NCBI RefSeq assembly: GCF_015694465.1
Contig: NZ_JADQDO010000001.1
Location: 372,001-436,000, forward strand
Source of the DNA: Microvirga alba
Lineage (GTDB): Bacteria > Pseudomonadota > Alphaproteobacteria > Rhizobiales > Beijerinckiaceae
Reading direction: 5' to 3'
Length of the DNA stretch: 64,000 nucleotides
Part shown: piece by piece, positions 56,687 through 64,000 of the stretch
Position numbering within the stretch: position 1 is the first letter of the stretch
How the letters are laid out: the number at the start of each line of letters is the position of its first letter
The notes under the pieces: generated by a model
What the model was told of the DNA's origin: nothing
Database searches by the model: none
Seen by the model: only the letters and a program-made list of their open reading frames with translations
Made by a program: the position numbers and the translations under genes

Positions 56687-57344
56687 ATGTTCGCTGATCT
56701 CAAGGCGATCTGCACGTCGCTTGGCTGCATCCACGCGGTTGCCTACTTCTGTTGGCGCGACAACCTGATTCGGTACAGCGGTCCCCACGTGGCTGCGAAG
56801 GATCTAGAATACCAGCATTCTTTACGACAAACTTCTCCGGACCGAGATTGCGATTTTGATCGGCCTGATGGTTCAAGAACCTATCAACACATCGCTGCCC
56901 GATCCAAAGATCATGCAGGGCTACATTGAGCGTACGGAGGCGCTTCTCCACGAACTCCATCAAACATTGATTAAGCCTTGGTTCGAGAGTTGGGACTTAA
57001 AAGAGAGGCTAGATGCCGGAGCGCAACCCGTTCGGGTACGCGGCGGCAATGCGCGAGCCGATTTTCTATGCAGGCGGGTCAGCCTGCAGCTTCTAATACG
57101 GTGATCTGGCCCGTGAAAGTTCCGCGCGGACGACCGGTGGCTTGAGGCAAACAAGGCGTTTCGGATTGATGCAGCTCATCAAATCGCTGAACCGCTTGGG
57201 AGATTGCTGTCGCAGCGCCAACTCAAGTGTGTCGACGGCGGAGCAATTCCAGTCCAGTGGGGCGGCGTAAAAGCAGGCCACGGCGGGAGAAGGCGCGACA
57301 CAGCAAAGGGTGCTATTCCGCGCTCAATATCCCAGACGGGCTGA
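56687..57344 (+). pseudogene. Multiply frameshifted gene of unknown function
   Basis: Protein-like sequence moves through the three frames: MFADLKAICTSLGCIHAVAY and WRDNLIRYSGPHVAAKD in the first, SILYDKLLRTEIAILIGLMV and GYIERTEALLHELHQTLIKP in the second from about 56814, RNPFGYAAAMREPIFYAGGS in the third from about 57025 up to a TAA at 57094, then ADDRWLEANKAFRIDAAHQI in the second again from about 57126. The continuity and natural amino-acid content show a real gene with at least three frameshifts. I cannot name the family. It lies outside the attachment repeats. Confidence 0.65.
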
Positions 57345-57421
57345 GGTTCGATGAGGACAGTGAGGCAACGCGTTAGTCCGGCTCAGGTTTCGAAGGAAAG
57401 ATACGGCGGCGGGCCACCCAC

Positions 57422-58690
57422 TCAATGATTTGTCCTCGCATCCGACAGATCTATACGTGGAGCTAGGTTTCTACGCAGGACTTCAGACGCTGGGGTTGGA
57501 TATCGTCTGACGAGTCGCTCTGGGTCGCCGTGCCAGAGCGGCTCGATCTCGCTCGAGAAGGCGACGTACTCTTCCATCGAGTGGAAATAGTAGAGAATAT
57601 CAGAGGGGTTATAGAGTCCTTCTTCCAGAGCCAGAACGACAGACCGCCCAAGCCAGGTTGCGAGGCCGTCGCGGTGCTGATCGAAGATTGCAATCTTCGA
57701 TGACGATACTTTTCCCCCTTGAAGCATCTCGTTGAAGTTCGTCTTCGCGACCAGCCCTATGGTCGGATCAACCAACATCTGGTCTTCACCAATCTGAGCG
57801 AATAGCTGAGCATGGTTGCCGACGGCGCCACCGTCGAAGCCGACGAATATAAGCTTATGCGGCACTGTCAGAAGAATCGTCGCGAAGTAGCCCGTCAACG
57901 CTGCATAGTTATCGCAGGACAGGGTCTTGTCCCGGAGGAGGTCTTTGAGCTTGAGAGACGTGCTCGTGCCATAGGGAGCCATGGCATTGGCGGCAACCGA
58001 GGCAAAAGCGGCTCTGGTTTGTTGTTCGCCCAATTCAAGATTGGCTAACTGCCGCTTCAGTTCTCCTTCGCATGCTGAGTAAGCAACGGGCAGGGTCCTA
58101 TAGGGATCCTGGCGTATCGCTTCGATCTGCACGGCGGTCAGGCACTCGAGCCGAGGTGTCGCCTGGAAGCGCTTCTCTCTATCACTGACACGCTTTTGTG
58201 CTGACGCTTCTTCATTTGCTAATCGGATCTGCAGCGAAATCTCTTCGAGCTTTGCCTTTTCTTTCCATGCCGCTGCAAGTTGATCAGAAGCGGCCTGAAG
58301 GTCATCCCTCCGGCTCCTGAGGGTTTCTTCCGTGGAGGCAAGTTCCTCCTTACGCTGCCGGGACCTCTCTTCTGTCTCTTGAACCTGAGTCGTCAGGCTC
58401 GCGAGGCGGCTCGCTTCGGATTCAGCTTGTGTGGTGATCTGAGACGCCTGTTGCTCCGCGGCCTGAGCCCTCGCTTGGAGATGGAGAAGGGTGCCCGTGG
58501 CGTTCTGTTGTTGTATAAGCTGGTTAGCCGTCTCTGCCTGCATCATTTGCAGCATTCGGACTTGCCTACGAAGGTCTCTCCGATGCTCTGCCTGAGCCCA
58601 GAAAAGCCCTCCCACTAACGCAGTGCAGACGGTAGCAGCGAAAATGACGGCTAGGCTGTAGCGCCTTGGGATTGATTGTGTCTTCATCAA
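57422..58690 (-). CDS. Membrane-anchored coiled-coil protein with transglutaminase-like C-terminal domain
   Basis: Intact gene for 422 residues. Residues 12-31 form a membrane anchor, 35-175 a long heptad-rich coiled coil (Gln/Glu/Arg-rich, no Pro), and from about 180 a globular domain. In that domain Cys259 (LSCDNYAALTGYF, start of a helix), His293 (GNHAQLF) and Asp308 (MLVDPTIG) follow the Cys-His-Asp order and spacing of the transglutaminase/papain-like core. The catalytic part is probably periplasmic. No family name is recognised. The DNA around it has lower GC than the chromosome and the neighbours are remnants, so it was probably acquired. Confidence 0.75.
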   Translation of the reverse strand: MMKTQSIPRRYSLAVIFAATVCTALVGGLFWAQAEHRRDLRRQVRMLQMMQAETANQLIQQQNATGTLLHLQARAQAAEQQASQITTQAESEASRLASLTTQVQETEERSRQRKEELASTEETLRSRRDDLQAASDQLAAAWKEKAKLEEISLQIRLANEEASAQKRVSDREKRFQATPRLECLTAVQIEAIRQDPYRTLPVAYSACEGELKRQLANLELGEQQTRAAFASVAANAMAPYGTSTSLKLKDLLRDKTLSCDNYAALTGYFATILLTVPHKLIFVGFDGGAVGNHAQLFAQIGEDQMLVDPTIGLVAKTNFNEMLQGGKVSSSKIAIFDQHRDGLATWLGRSVVLALEEGLYNPSDILYYFHSMEEYVAFSSEIEPLWHGDPERLVRRYPTPASEVLRRNLAPRIDLSDARTNH

Positions 58691-59178
58691 GGTATGCGGT
58701 AGTTAATAGAAGACTCGCGGTCAACTGTAGATACTTTAGGATCTGATATATCGACCCATATCTAGGCCGTTTCCTCCTCGTTTTTAGCACCAAACTTAGT
58801 AACATACCATTTAAGTTTCCGTACGCTGCAGGGCTTTGAAGCCAAGAAGTTTCCCATTGGACCTGGGCGGGAATCCAATGTGGGAAACTCTTGTGATTTC
58901 TCTGTTCTCCACACCTGCCTACACGCGTCTACGATCGGGCGGCTTTGTGGCAGCGATCCGGGACCGAGACAGATTAGGCTCCACGAGAAAAACCTAAGTT
59001 TTTGATTTATTGCACAATTGTGCCTCTCCCCGGGCGCGCCGTTAGCACTTCGATGCCGCGCATATCAGCTCTCAGGACCTTGCCGCTGGCGGATTCGGTC
59101 TTAGGAACCGCCTCGACCGCGTTCGTATTGAAATGCAGGCTCTCCTGGAGGGCTTTGGGGCGGTCAATGGAGGGGAAT
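58691..59178. other. Intergenic region at the right edge of the accessory block
   Basis: No gene can be supported. The left part is AT-rich; a near-perfect inverted repeat lies at 58848-58889. From about 59020 the composition returns to that of the chromosome. The open frame that starts at 59002 is only the upstream extension of the DUF2945 gene. Confidence 0.5.
58848..58889. repeat. Inverted repeat with 12-base loop
   Basis: AGTTTCCCATTGGA (58848-58861) and TCCAATGTGGGAAACT (58874-58889) are reverse complements apart from a two-base bulge. There is no T run, so it is not an ordinary terminator. It could be the end of a lost mobile element or a folded RNA. Confidence 0.55.
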
Positions 59179-59394
59179 ATGCCGCAGAATCGGTTCAGCG
59201 TGGGGGACCATGTGACGTGGAATTCCGAGGCCGGGCATGTCAGCGGCCGGATTGTCAAAGTTCACACCCAGAACGTGAATTACAAGGGCTACATTCATCA
59301 CGCGAGCGCGGATGATCCTCAGTACGAAATCAAAAGCGACAAGACGGACCATGTCGCTATGCACAAAGGCCGTGCGCTGCAAAAGGTGAAATAG
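59179..59394 (+). CDS. DUF2945 (hypervirulence-associated TUDOR-like domain) protein
   Basis: Protein of 71 residues: FSVGDHVTWNSEAGHVSGRIVKVHT and YEIKSDKTDHVAMHKGRALQKV are diagnostic of DUF2945. The fold is a small SH3/TUDOR-like barrel; function unknown. The ATG at 59179 has GGAGGGG just upstream (59167-59173 region) and is preferred over the ATG at 59167. It marks the return to ordinary chromosomal DNA. Confidence 0.88.
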   Translation: MPQNRFSVGDHVTWNSEAGHVSGRIVKVHTQNVNYKGYIHHASADDPQYEIKSDKTDHVAMHKGRALQKVK

Positions 59395-59548
59395 CCTTTC
59401 TCGCCGGACGCAGCTGCCAAGTTGGCGGCGCGGCGCTCGCATGGCATGCGGCCGCGATGAGCCTTCGAGAATGATTGTTTTGCGGCGGTGCATCGGCAGA
59501 GTACGCTTGGCAATACGATGCAGCCAAAGCGAAACGGAGGGGAGGGCG

Positions 59549-60214
59549 ATGAGAAGTCTCTCAGTCTTGCTCATGCTCCTCGCGATGTTGACGCCGGTGG
59601 GAGCCCTTCCGATGATTTCAAACGACCTGAGCCTCATTGAGGCCGCCGGGCGCGGCGATGTCGCTTCGGTCCGTGACCTGCTCGCCAAAGGCGCCGGCGT
59701 CAATGCGCGCGATTCGCAGAAGCGCACGGCGCTTCTCGCAGCGACGCAGGGCGACCACGTCGCGGCGGCGCGCATGTTGATCGAAGCCGGGGCGGACGTG
59801 AACGCTCAGGATTATCAGCGCGACAGCGCCTATCTGCTCGCGGGTGCGCGAGGTTATCTCGACATTCTACGCCTGACGCTCGCGAATGGCGCGGACCTGA
59901 AGAGCACGAACCGCTATGGCGGCACGGCTCTCATTCCCGCTTGCGAGCGGGGGCATGTGGAGACGGTGAGGGAACTTCTCAAAACCGACATCGATGTGAA
60001 CCACGTCAACAATCTCGGCTGGACCGGCCTGATGGAGGCGATCGTCCTCAGCGATGGTGGCCCGCGCCATGCGGAGATCGTCAAGATGCTGATCGAGAGC
60101 GGACGCGCGGACGTCAACATTCCTGACAGGGACGGGATCACGCCTTTGCAGCATGCGAAGAAGCGCGGTTTTCGCGAGATCGCCGCGCTTCTGGTGAATG
60201 CTGGGGGACGCTGA
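59549..60214 (+). CDS. Ankyrin repeat protein, exported
   Basis: Product of 221 residues with a signal peptide (about 1-20) and five ankyrin repeats, for example SLIEAAGRGDVASVRDLLAKG, TALLAATQGDHVAAARMLIE and TPLQHAKKRGFREIAALLV. Such proteins bind other proteins, probably in the periplasm here. The ATG at 59549 has GGAGGGGAGGG upstream; the open frame reaches 59441. It converges on the L,D-transpeptidase gene 18 bases away. Confidence 0.88.
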   Translation: MRSLSVLLMLLAMLTPVGALPMISNDLSLIEAAGRGDVASVRDLLAKGAGVNARDSQKRTALLAATQGDHVAAARMLIEAGADVNAQDYQRDSAYLLAGARGYLDILRLTLANGADLKSTNRYGGTALIPACERGHVETVRELLKTDIDVNHVNNLGWTGLMEAIVLSDGGPRHAEIVKMLIESGRADVNIPDRDGITPLQHAKKRGFREIAALLVNAGGR

Positions 60215-60232
60215 GAGCTGCGGTCAACGCCG

Positions 60233-60964
60233 TCAGTAGGACGACACGCGAACGATCGGGTCCGGTTGAATCACGCTCGGGCCATTCAGAACCACAACGG
60301 GCGCTCCGACAGGGACCCGGTTGTAGAGATCGATGATGTCCTGATTGAACAGCCGGATGCAGCCGCTCGACACGTTCTCGCCGATGGACCAGGGCTCCGA
60401 GGTGCCGTGGATGCGATACATGGTGTCCCGGCCATCGTCATAGAGATAGAGCGCGCGCGCGCCGAGCGGGTTTTCGAGACCCGGATCCATGCCGCCGGCC
60501 CAACGCGCATTGCGTTCTGGCTCGCGCTTGATCATCGCTTGCGTCGGTGTCCAACGGGGCCAGGGCGCCTTGCGCCCAACGGAGGCTCGCCCACTCCATG
60601 CAAGTCCTTCCTTGCCGACGCCGATGCCGTAGCGGATCGCGCGGCCATTCTCGCGCACGAGGTAGAGATAGCGGGCCGCCGTGTCGACGACGATGGTGCC
60701 CGGCTGCTCTCGGCCGCCATAGGCGACTTCGCGGCGGAGGAATTGCGGATCGACTTCGGAGATGTCCGTTTGCGGGATCGGATGCACCTCGTCCGGCTGC
60801 GGGCCATACATTGCGACGTAGGCCGGATTGGGAAGTCGGGCGAGTTCTTGCTGCGACGGCCCGGTGGAGACGCAGCCAGCCATTGCAAGCGGAAAAATAA
60901 GAGCGCCGAGGCGCAGCGCGGTTTGCAAGGAGGAGGTGCTCGGGACCGTAGCGACGGCAGACAT
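60233..60964 (-). CDS. L,D-transpeptidase lipoprotein (YkuD domain)
   Basis: Product of 243 residues with a lipobox (FPLAMAGC) near residue 29, so a lipid-anchored envelope protein. The YkuD domain has [45 protein letters not shown] and the catalytic SSGCIRLFNQDIIDLYNRV. It is a closer relative of the enzyme at 23323 than an average pair from this family. The start is uncertain: ATG at 60964 gives a normal lipoprotein signal peptide, and the ATG at 61057 would add 31 residues. Confidence 0.9.
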   Translation of the reverse strand: MSAVATVPSTSSLQTALRLGALIFPLAMAGCVSTGPSQQELARLPNPAYVAMYGPQPDEVHPIPQTDISEVDPQFLRREVAYGGREQPGTIVVDTAARYLYLVRENGRAIRYGIGVGKEGLAWSGRASVGRKAPWPRWTPTQAMIKREPERNARWAGGMDPGLENPLGARALYLYDDGRDTMYRIHGTSEPWSIGENVSSGCIRLFNQDIIDLYNRVPVGAPVVVLNGPSVIQPDPIVRVSSY

Positions 60965-61262
60965 CGGATTCACGACTCGCGGATTTGTGGCTGGGGAATG
61001 TGGGAGCGCGATGCGGCCCACGACGACTGAATACTTTCGTTTGATAAGCTCGGCCATGACCGGAAAGTGGATCGGCTGCGGCGAAAATGTGGCGACGGGC
61101 TCTCTGTGGTTTCAAGGCCACAGTTTCCTGGTCCGGACAGGCCGACGGAGTTTGGGGTCTGGCGGGCCAAACGCCATTGCCTCCGCAGATCATTACAGGT
61201 TACGAGGCGGAGAGACCGTTTATGCGCGCGAATCTGCTCTACAACACAAGGGTTTGTTCTCG

Positions 61263-61841
61263 ATGAAGCCTTCCGCGATTTCACTCCTCACCGTCTGTGG
61301 GATTTCAGAGTTGCCTGAGCAAAGGGCGCGGTCCGTCTCGCATGTCCTGTCGATCCTCGATCCCGAACATCCGGATCCGGAAGCGTTCGAGGCTTATGAT
61401 CCGCATCACCGGACGATTCTGCGCTTCAACGACATCATCGATCCCCGGCCGAACATGCTCATGCCGGAGCCCGCGCATGTGGAGGCGGTGCTGCGGTTCG
61501 GAGACGACCTGGCGCAAAGCAGCGTCACGCGTGTCGAAGGGCATCTGCTCGTTCACTGCCACATGGGCATCTCACGCTCCACAGCGGCCATGGTGACGTT
61601 GATGGCGCAGGCCAATCCCGGCGAGAGCGAGGACAGCCTGCTCGAACGCCTCGCGGAAATCCGGCCGCAGGCGTGGCCGAACTCAGTGATGATCCAATTC
61701 GCCGACGATCTGCTGTCGCGCGGCGGTCGCCTCACGGCGGCCCTGCGCCGTCACTATGGCAGACAGGTGCGTCGCGATCCCAAGACTGCCCAATGGATGC
61801 GTGAGCTCGGTCGCGGCCGCGAAGTCGACATGGCGGCGTGA
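61263..61841 (+). CDS. Protein tyrosine phosphatase family protein
   Basis: Cytoplasmic phosphatase of 192 residues. The P-loop HCHMGISRST (CX5R, Cys near residue 100) is intact, and DIIDPRPNMLMP upstream may provide the general-acid Asp, as in dual-specificity phosphatases of alphaproteobacteria. RRDPKTAQWMRELGRG at the end is a basic tail. The ATG at 61263 precedes the first strand; the open frame extends far upstream through DNA opposite the transpeptidase gene. Substrates unknown. Confidence 0.83.
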   Translation: MKPSAISLLTVCGISELPEQRARSVSHVLSILDPEHPDPEAFEAYDPHHRTILRFNDIIDPRPNMLMPEPAHVEAVLRFGDDLAQSSVTRVEGHLLVHCHMGISRSTAAMVTLMAQANPGESEDSLLERLAEIRPQAWPNSVMIQFADDLLSRGGRLTAALRRHYGRQVRRDPKTAQWMRELGRGREVDMAA

Positions 61842-61896
61842 GAATCCTTCGACGCTCTCCGGTTTCGCGGAGAGCGTCGGTCTTGATGTTCGCGCA

Positions 61897-63150
61897 TCAA
61901 CCGACCGCGCGAATAAGGGCGTGACGCTTGCGCCCTGCGGTGAGCCTCAACATTCCGTCATTGAGGTCCGCAAGTCCCGCCTCGGCATTCACGTCCGTTA
62001 CGACGGTTCCGTTGAGTCTTGCGCCATCGCCGGCGATCAAGCGACGAGCGTCGCTCTTCGAAGTTGACAGGCCAGCCTGGACGAAAAGCTGGGCAATCGC
62101 GACGCCGTTCGTCAATTCGGCTCTCGCGATCTCGAATGTGGGAAGACCGGCGGCGTTCTCACCTTCCTCGAACGCGCGCTGCGCGGTTTCTTCGGCTTCC
62201 CGCGCCGCTTCGTCGCCATGAGCGAGGCGCGTGACCTCGTTGGCGAGAATCTGCTTCGCCACGTTGATCTCCGAGCCTTGGAGCTTGGCAAGGCGATGCA
62301 CCTCGTCGAGCGGGAGTTCCGTGAAGAGACGCAGGAAACGCGGCACGTCGAGATCATCGGTGTTGCGCCAATGCTGCCAGAATTCGTAAGGGCTCAAACG
62401 ATCCGCGTTGAGCCAGACCGCCCCATTCGCGGTCTTGCCCATCTTCGTTCCCGCCGACGTGGTCAGCAGCGGCGTAGTCAATCCGAAGAGCTGACGCTGA
62501 TCGACACGGCGACCGAGCTCGATGCCGTTGACGATGTTGCCCCATTGATCCGACCCGCCCATCTGCAACACGCAATCGTGGCGACGCGACAATTCCAGAA
62601 AATCGAACGCCTGCAGAACCATGTAGTTGAATTCGAGCAACGACAGCGGCTGCTCGCGCTCAAGCCGTGAGCGCACGCTGTCGAACGTCAGCATGCGATT
62701 GACCGTGAAATGCGTTCCGAACTCGCGCAGGAATGCCACGAAGTGGAGCGGGTCGAGCCAGGCCGCGTTGTTGACGAGGATGGCATCCGTCGCGCCCTCA
62801 CCGAAATTCAGGTAGTGTGAAAACACCTTCTGCAGACCGGCGAGATTGTGGTCGATCTGCGCATCGTCCAGCAGAGGGCGACTGGCATCCCGGAAGCTTG
62901 GATCGCCAAGGCGCGTGGTTCCCCCGCCGACGAGCACGATGGGCTTGTGGCCAGTACGCTGAAGCCAGCGCAAAGCCATGATCTGGACGAGAGAACCGAT
63001 ATGCAGGCTGTCCGCCGTGGCGTCGAAGCCGATATAGGCGCTGATCGGTTCGGCCGAGAGGCGCTGGTCCAATGCGGACAGATCGGTGCATTGGTGGAGA
63101 AAGCCGCGTTCCGTCAAAACGTTCAGGAACTCGGATTGGTGGGTGGGCAT
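61897..63150 (-). CDS. tyrS: Tyrosine--tRNA ligase
   Basis: Class I synthetase of 417 residues. [20 protein letters not shown] near residue 38 carries the HIGH-type motif, [19 protein letters not shown] binds tyrosine, and [13 protein letters not shown] is the KMSKS-type loop in the KMGKT form. A C-terminal S4 RNA-binding domain ([20 protein letters not shown]) completes the protein. Confident. Confidence 0.97.
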   Translation of the reverse strand: MPTHQSEFLNVLTERGFLHQCTDLSALDQRLSAEPISAYIGFDATADSLHIGSLVQIMALRWLQRTGHKPIVLVGGGTTRLGDPSFRDASRPLLDDAQIDHNLAGLQKVFSHYLNFGEGATDAILVNNAAWLDPLHFVAFLREFGTHFTVNRMLTFDSVRSRLEREQPLSLLEFNYMVLQAFDFLELSRRHDCVLQMGGSDQWGNIVNGIELGRRVDQRQLFGLTTPLLTTSAGTKMGKTANGAVWLNADRLSPYEFWQHWRNTDDLDVPRFLRLFTELPLDEVHRLAKLQGSEINVAKQILANEVTRLAHGDEAAREAEETAQRAFEEGENAAGLPTFEIARAELTNGVAIAQLFVQAGLSTSKSDARRLIAGDGARLNGTVVTDVNAEAGLADLNDGMLRLTAGRKRHALIRAVG

Positions 63151-63211
63151 GGAAAGTCTCCATTAAGGCTTGCGGGGGTGCCGCTGCCCGGAGACTCGAT
63201 CACCAAATGAA

Positions 63212-63235
63212 GATGCCGCCGGGAGCGGCGGCATC
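63212..63235. promoter_or_regulatory. GC-rich hairpin in the tyrS leader
   Basis: GATGCCGCC and GGCGGCATC pair around GGGAGC in the region upstream of tyrS, which is read away from it. There is no T run. It might be a leader structure of tyrS or a weak terminator for transcription from outside; neither is shown. Confidence 0.3.
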
Positions 63236-63376
63236 GAACGTCTGGTCGCAACCGAACGCAGCCGCCCTATGGGGACGGCGTAAAATAGCTGACGAAGGTG
63301 TGGCGACCGGTGATCATGGGGGCGAACCTAGAGAAGGCCTCGATAAGCGTCAACCCATCCTTCCCGCATTGGTTCC

Positions 63377-63835
63377 TCACACGCGGGTCGGAGCCTTGCC
63401 GAGCGAACCGAACCTCGTGCCTGCTGCCGAGTGACATTGGGGAGCCTCGTTGCTGGCCAATTCCTCTATAATCGGACATCCCGGGCGGGCGTCACCGTGG
63501 CAGGTCTTGGCCAGGTGGTTGAGGGTTTCCGCCATTTGCTGGAGCTCCACGATCTTGCGTTCGAGCACGGTCACATGTTCCAGCGCGATGCGCTTCACGT
63601 CCTTGCTCGCCCGCTCGCGATCCCGCCAAAGAGAGACGAGATCGGAGATCTGCTCGACGGAAAACCCCAGGTCCCTGGCGCGGCGGATGAAGCGCAACGT
63701 ATGGACGTCGCTGTCCGAATACACCCGGTACCCTGCTTCCGTCCGAACGGTCTTCGGGATCAGTCCGATCGACTCGTAGTAGCGGATCATTTTGGCCGAT
63801 ACGCCCGATGCTTCAGCAGCTTGTCCGATATTCAT
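63377..63835 (-). CDS. cueR: Cu(I)-responsive transcriptional regulator CueR (MerR family)
   Basis: MerR-type activator of 152 residues. The winged-helix N-terminus MNIGQAAEASGVSAKMIRYYE and the dimerisation helix are followed by the metal loop CHGDARPGC, whose cysteines are at residues 112 and 120, exactly as in E. coli CueR. It should activate copper efflux genes. The ATG at 63835 gives this numbering; the longer frame to 64000 is spurious. No copper ATPase or oxidase gene is in the window. Confidence 0.93.
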   Translation of the reverse strand: MNIGQAAEASGVSAKMIRYYESIGLIPKTVRTEAGYRVYSDSDVHTLRFIRRARDLGFSVEQISDLVSLWRDRERASKDVKRIALEHVTVLERKIVELQQMAETLNHLAKTCHGDARPGCPIIEELASNEAPQCHSAAGTRFGSLGKAPTRV

Positions 63836-63867
63836 GACCGCAAGTCCTCCGGCAAAAAACAAACCCC

Positions 63868-64000
63868 TCAGGCGGCGGGAGCCAGCTCGGGTGTGAAGAA
63901 AATATCGGCATGCAGGTCGCCAACGCCAAGCCCACGCTCGGCAAGCGCTGTACCTGCTGCCTCGACCATGACGGGTGGCCCCGCCACATAGGCCTTCCAC
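63868..64000 (-). CDS. C-terminus of a ferredoxin-type oxidoreductase (partial)
   Basis: Only the last 44 codons are in the window. They read AYVAGPPVMVEAAGTALAER and DLHADIFFTPEL, the NAD(P)H-binding end of phthalate/phenol-type dioxygenase reductases with 2Fe-2S, FAD and NAD domains. The gene is read in the same direction as cueR and ends 33 bases before it. The N-terminal part needed to name it lies outside. Confidence 0.65.
   Translation of the reverse strand, partial: WKAYVAGPPVMVEAAGTALAERGLGVGDLHADIFFTPELAPAA

Overview
The window looks like a chromosomal segment of a high-GC alphaproteobacterium of the order Hyphomicrobiales (Rhizobiales), probably from the Methylobacteriaceae/Beijerinckiaceae/Bosea side. 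This is inferred from gene content: an HWE-type histidine kinase, DUF2865 and DUF1289 proteins, short Psd next to PssA, CimA, Bug-type TctC, YacG beside tRNA-Phe, and several YkuD enzymes. It also rests on short palindromic intergenic repeats of a kind common in that order. The species cannot be named from the sequence alone.

Layout. 1-3.2 kb: truncated aminopeptidase N and two VOC/glyoxalase genes. 3.4-9.9 kb: purine catabolism operon xdhA-xdhB-xdhC-guaD, then a UreE-like nickel chaperone with a very His-rich tail and a YbaK deacylase. 10-20 kb: HWE kinase, DusA, TauE/SafE permease, retropepsin-like protease with a DUF1289 protein, divergent cobS/cobT, membrane-anchored nuclease, chemotaxis receptor, PaaG-like isomerase. 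20-31 kb: dehydrogenase, periplasmic binding protein, moaA, DUF971, L,D-transpeptidase, tRNA-Val, gph, rpiA, DUF2059, a tctCBA tricarboxylate uptake operon. 30-52 kb: O-antigen-ligase-like gene overlapping gor, class II DAHP synthase, nadE, gltX, GST, cysS, cimA, LOG protein, LysM protein, Atm1-type exporter, psd-pssA, maf, yacG and tRNA-Phe. 59.2-64 kb: DUF2945, ankyrin protein, lipoprotein L,D-transpeptidase, tyrosine phosphatase, tyrS, cueR and the end of a reductase gene.

The accessory part is 52.3-59.2 kb. The last 51 bases around the 3' end of tRNA-Phe recur at 56307-56357 with three mismatches, which marks a decayed integrative element of about 3.9 kb. Between the repeats lie the C-terminal piece of a tyrosine recombinase next to the tRNA, a heavily mutated phage endolysin, a strong palindrome and one intact large gene for a secreted beta-propeller-like protein. 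Beyond the right repeat, foreign-looking DNA continues with a multiply frameshifted gene and an intact membrane-anchored coiled-coil protein. Its C-terminal domain has the Cys-His-Asp order of transglutaminase-like enzymes. These two intact, unrecognised cargo genes are the best candidates for something undescribed.

Most of the rest is core metabolism. Several neighbours act together: xdhA/B/C (xanthine oxidation and cofactor insertion) with guaD; cobS with cobT (the lower-ligand steps of cobalamin assembly); psd with pssA (phosphatidylethanolamine synthesis); tctC/B/A (one transporter). Starts were chosen from ribosome-binding sites, and several genes use TTG or GTG.
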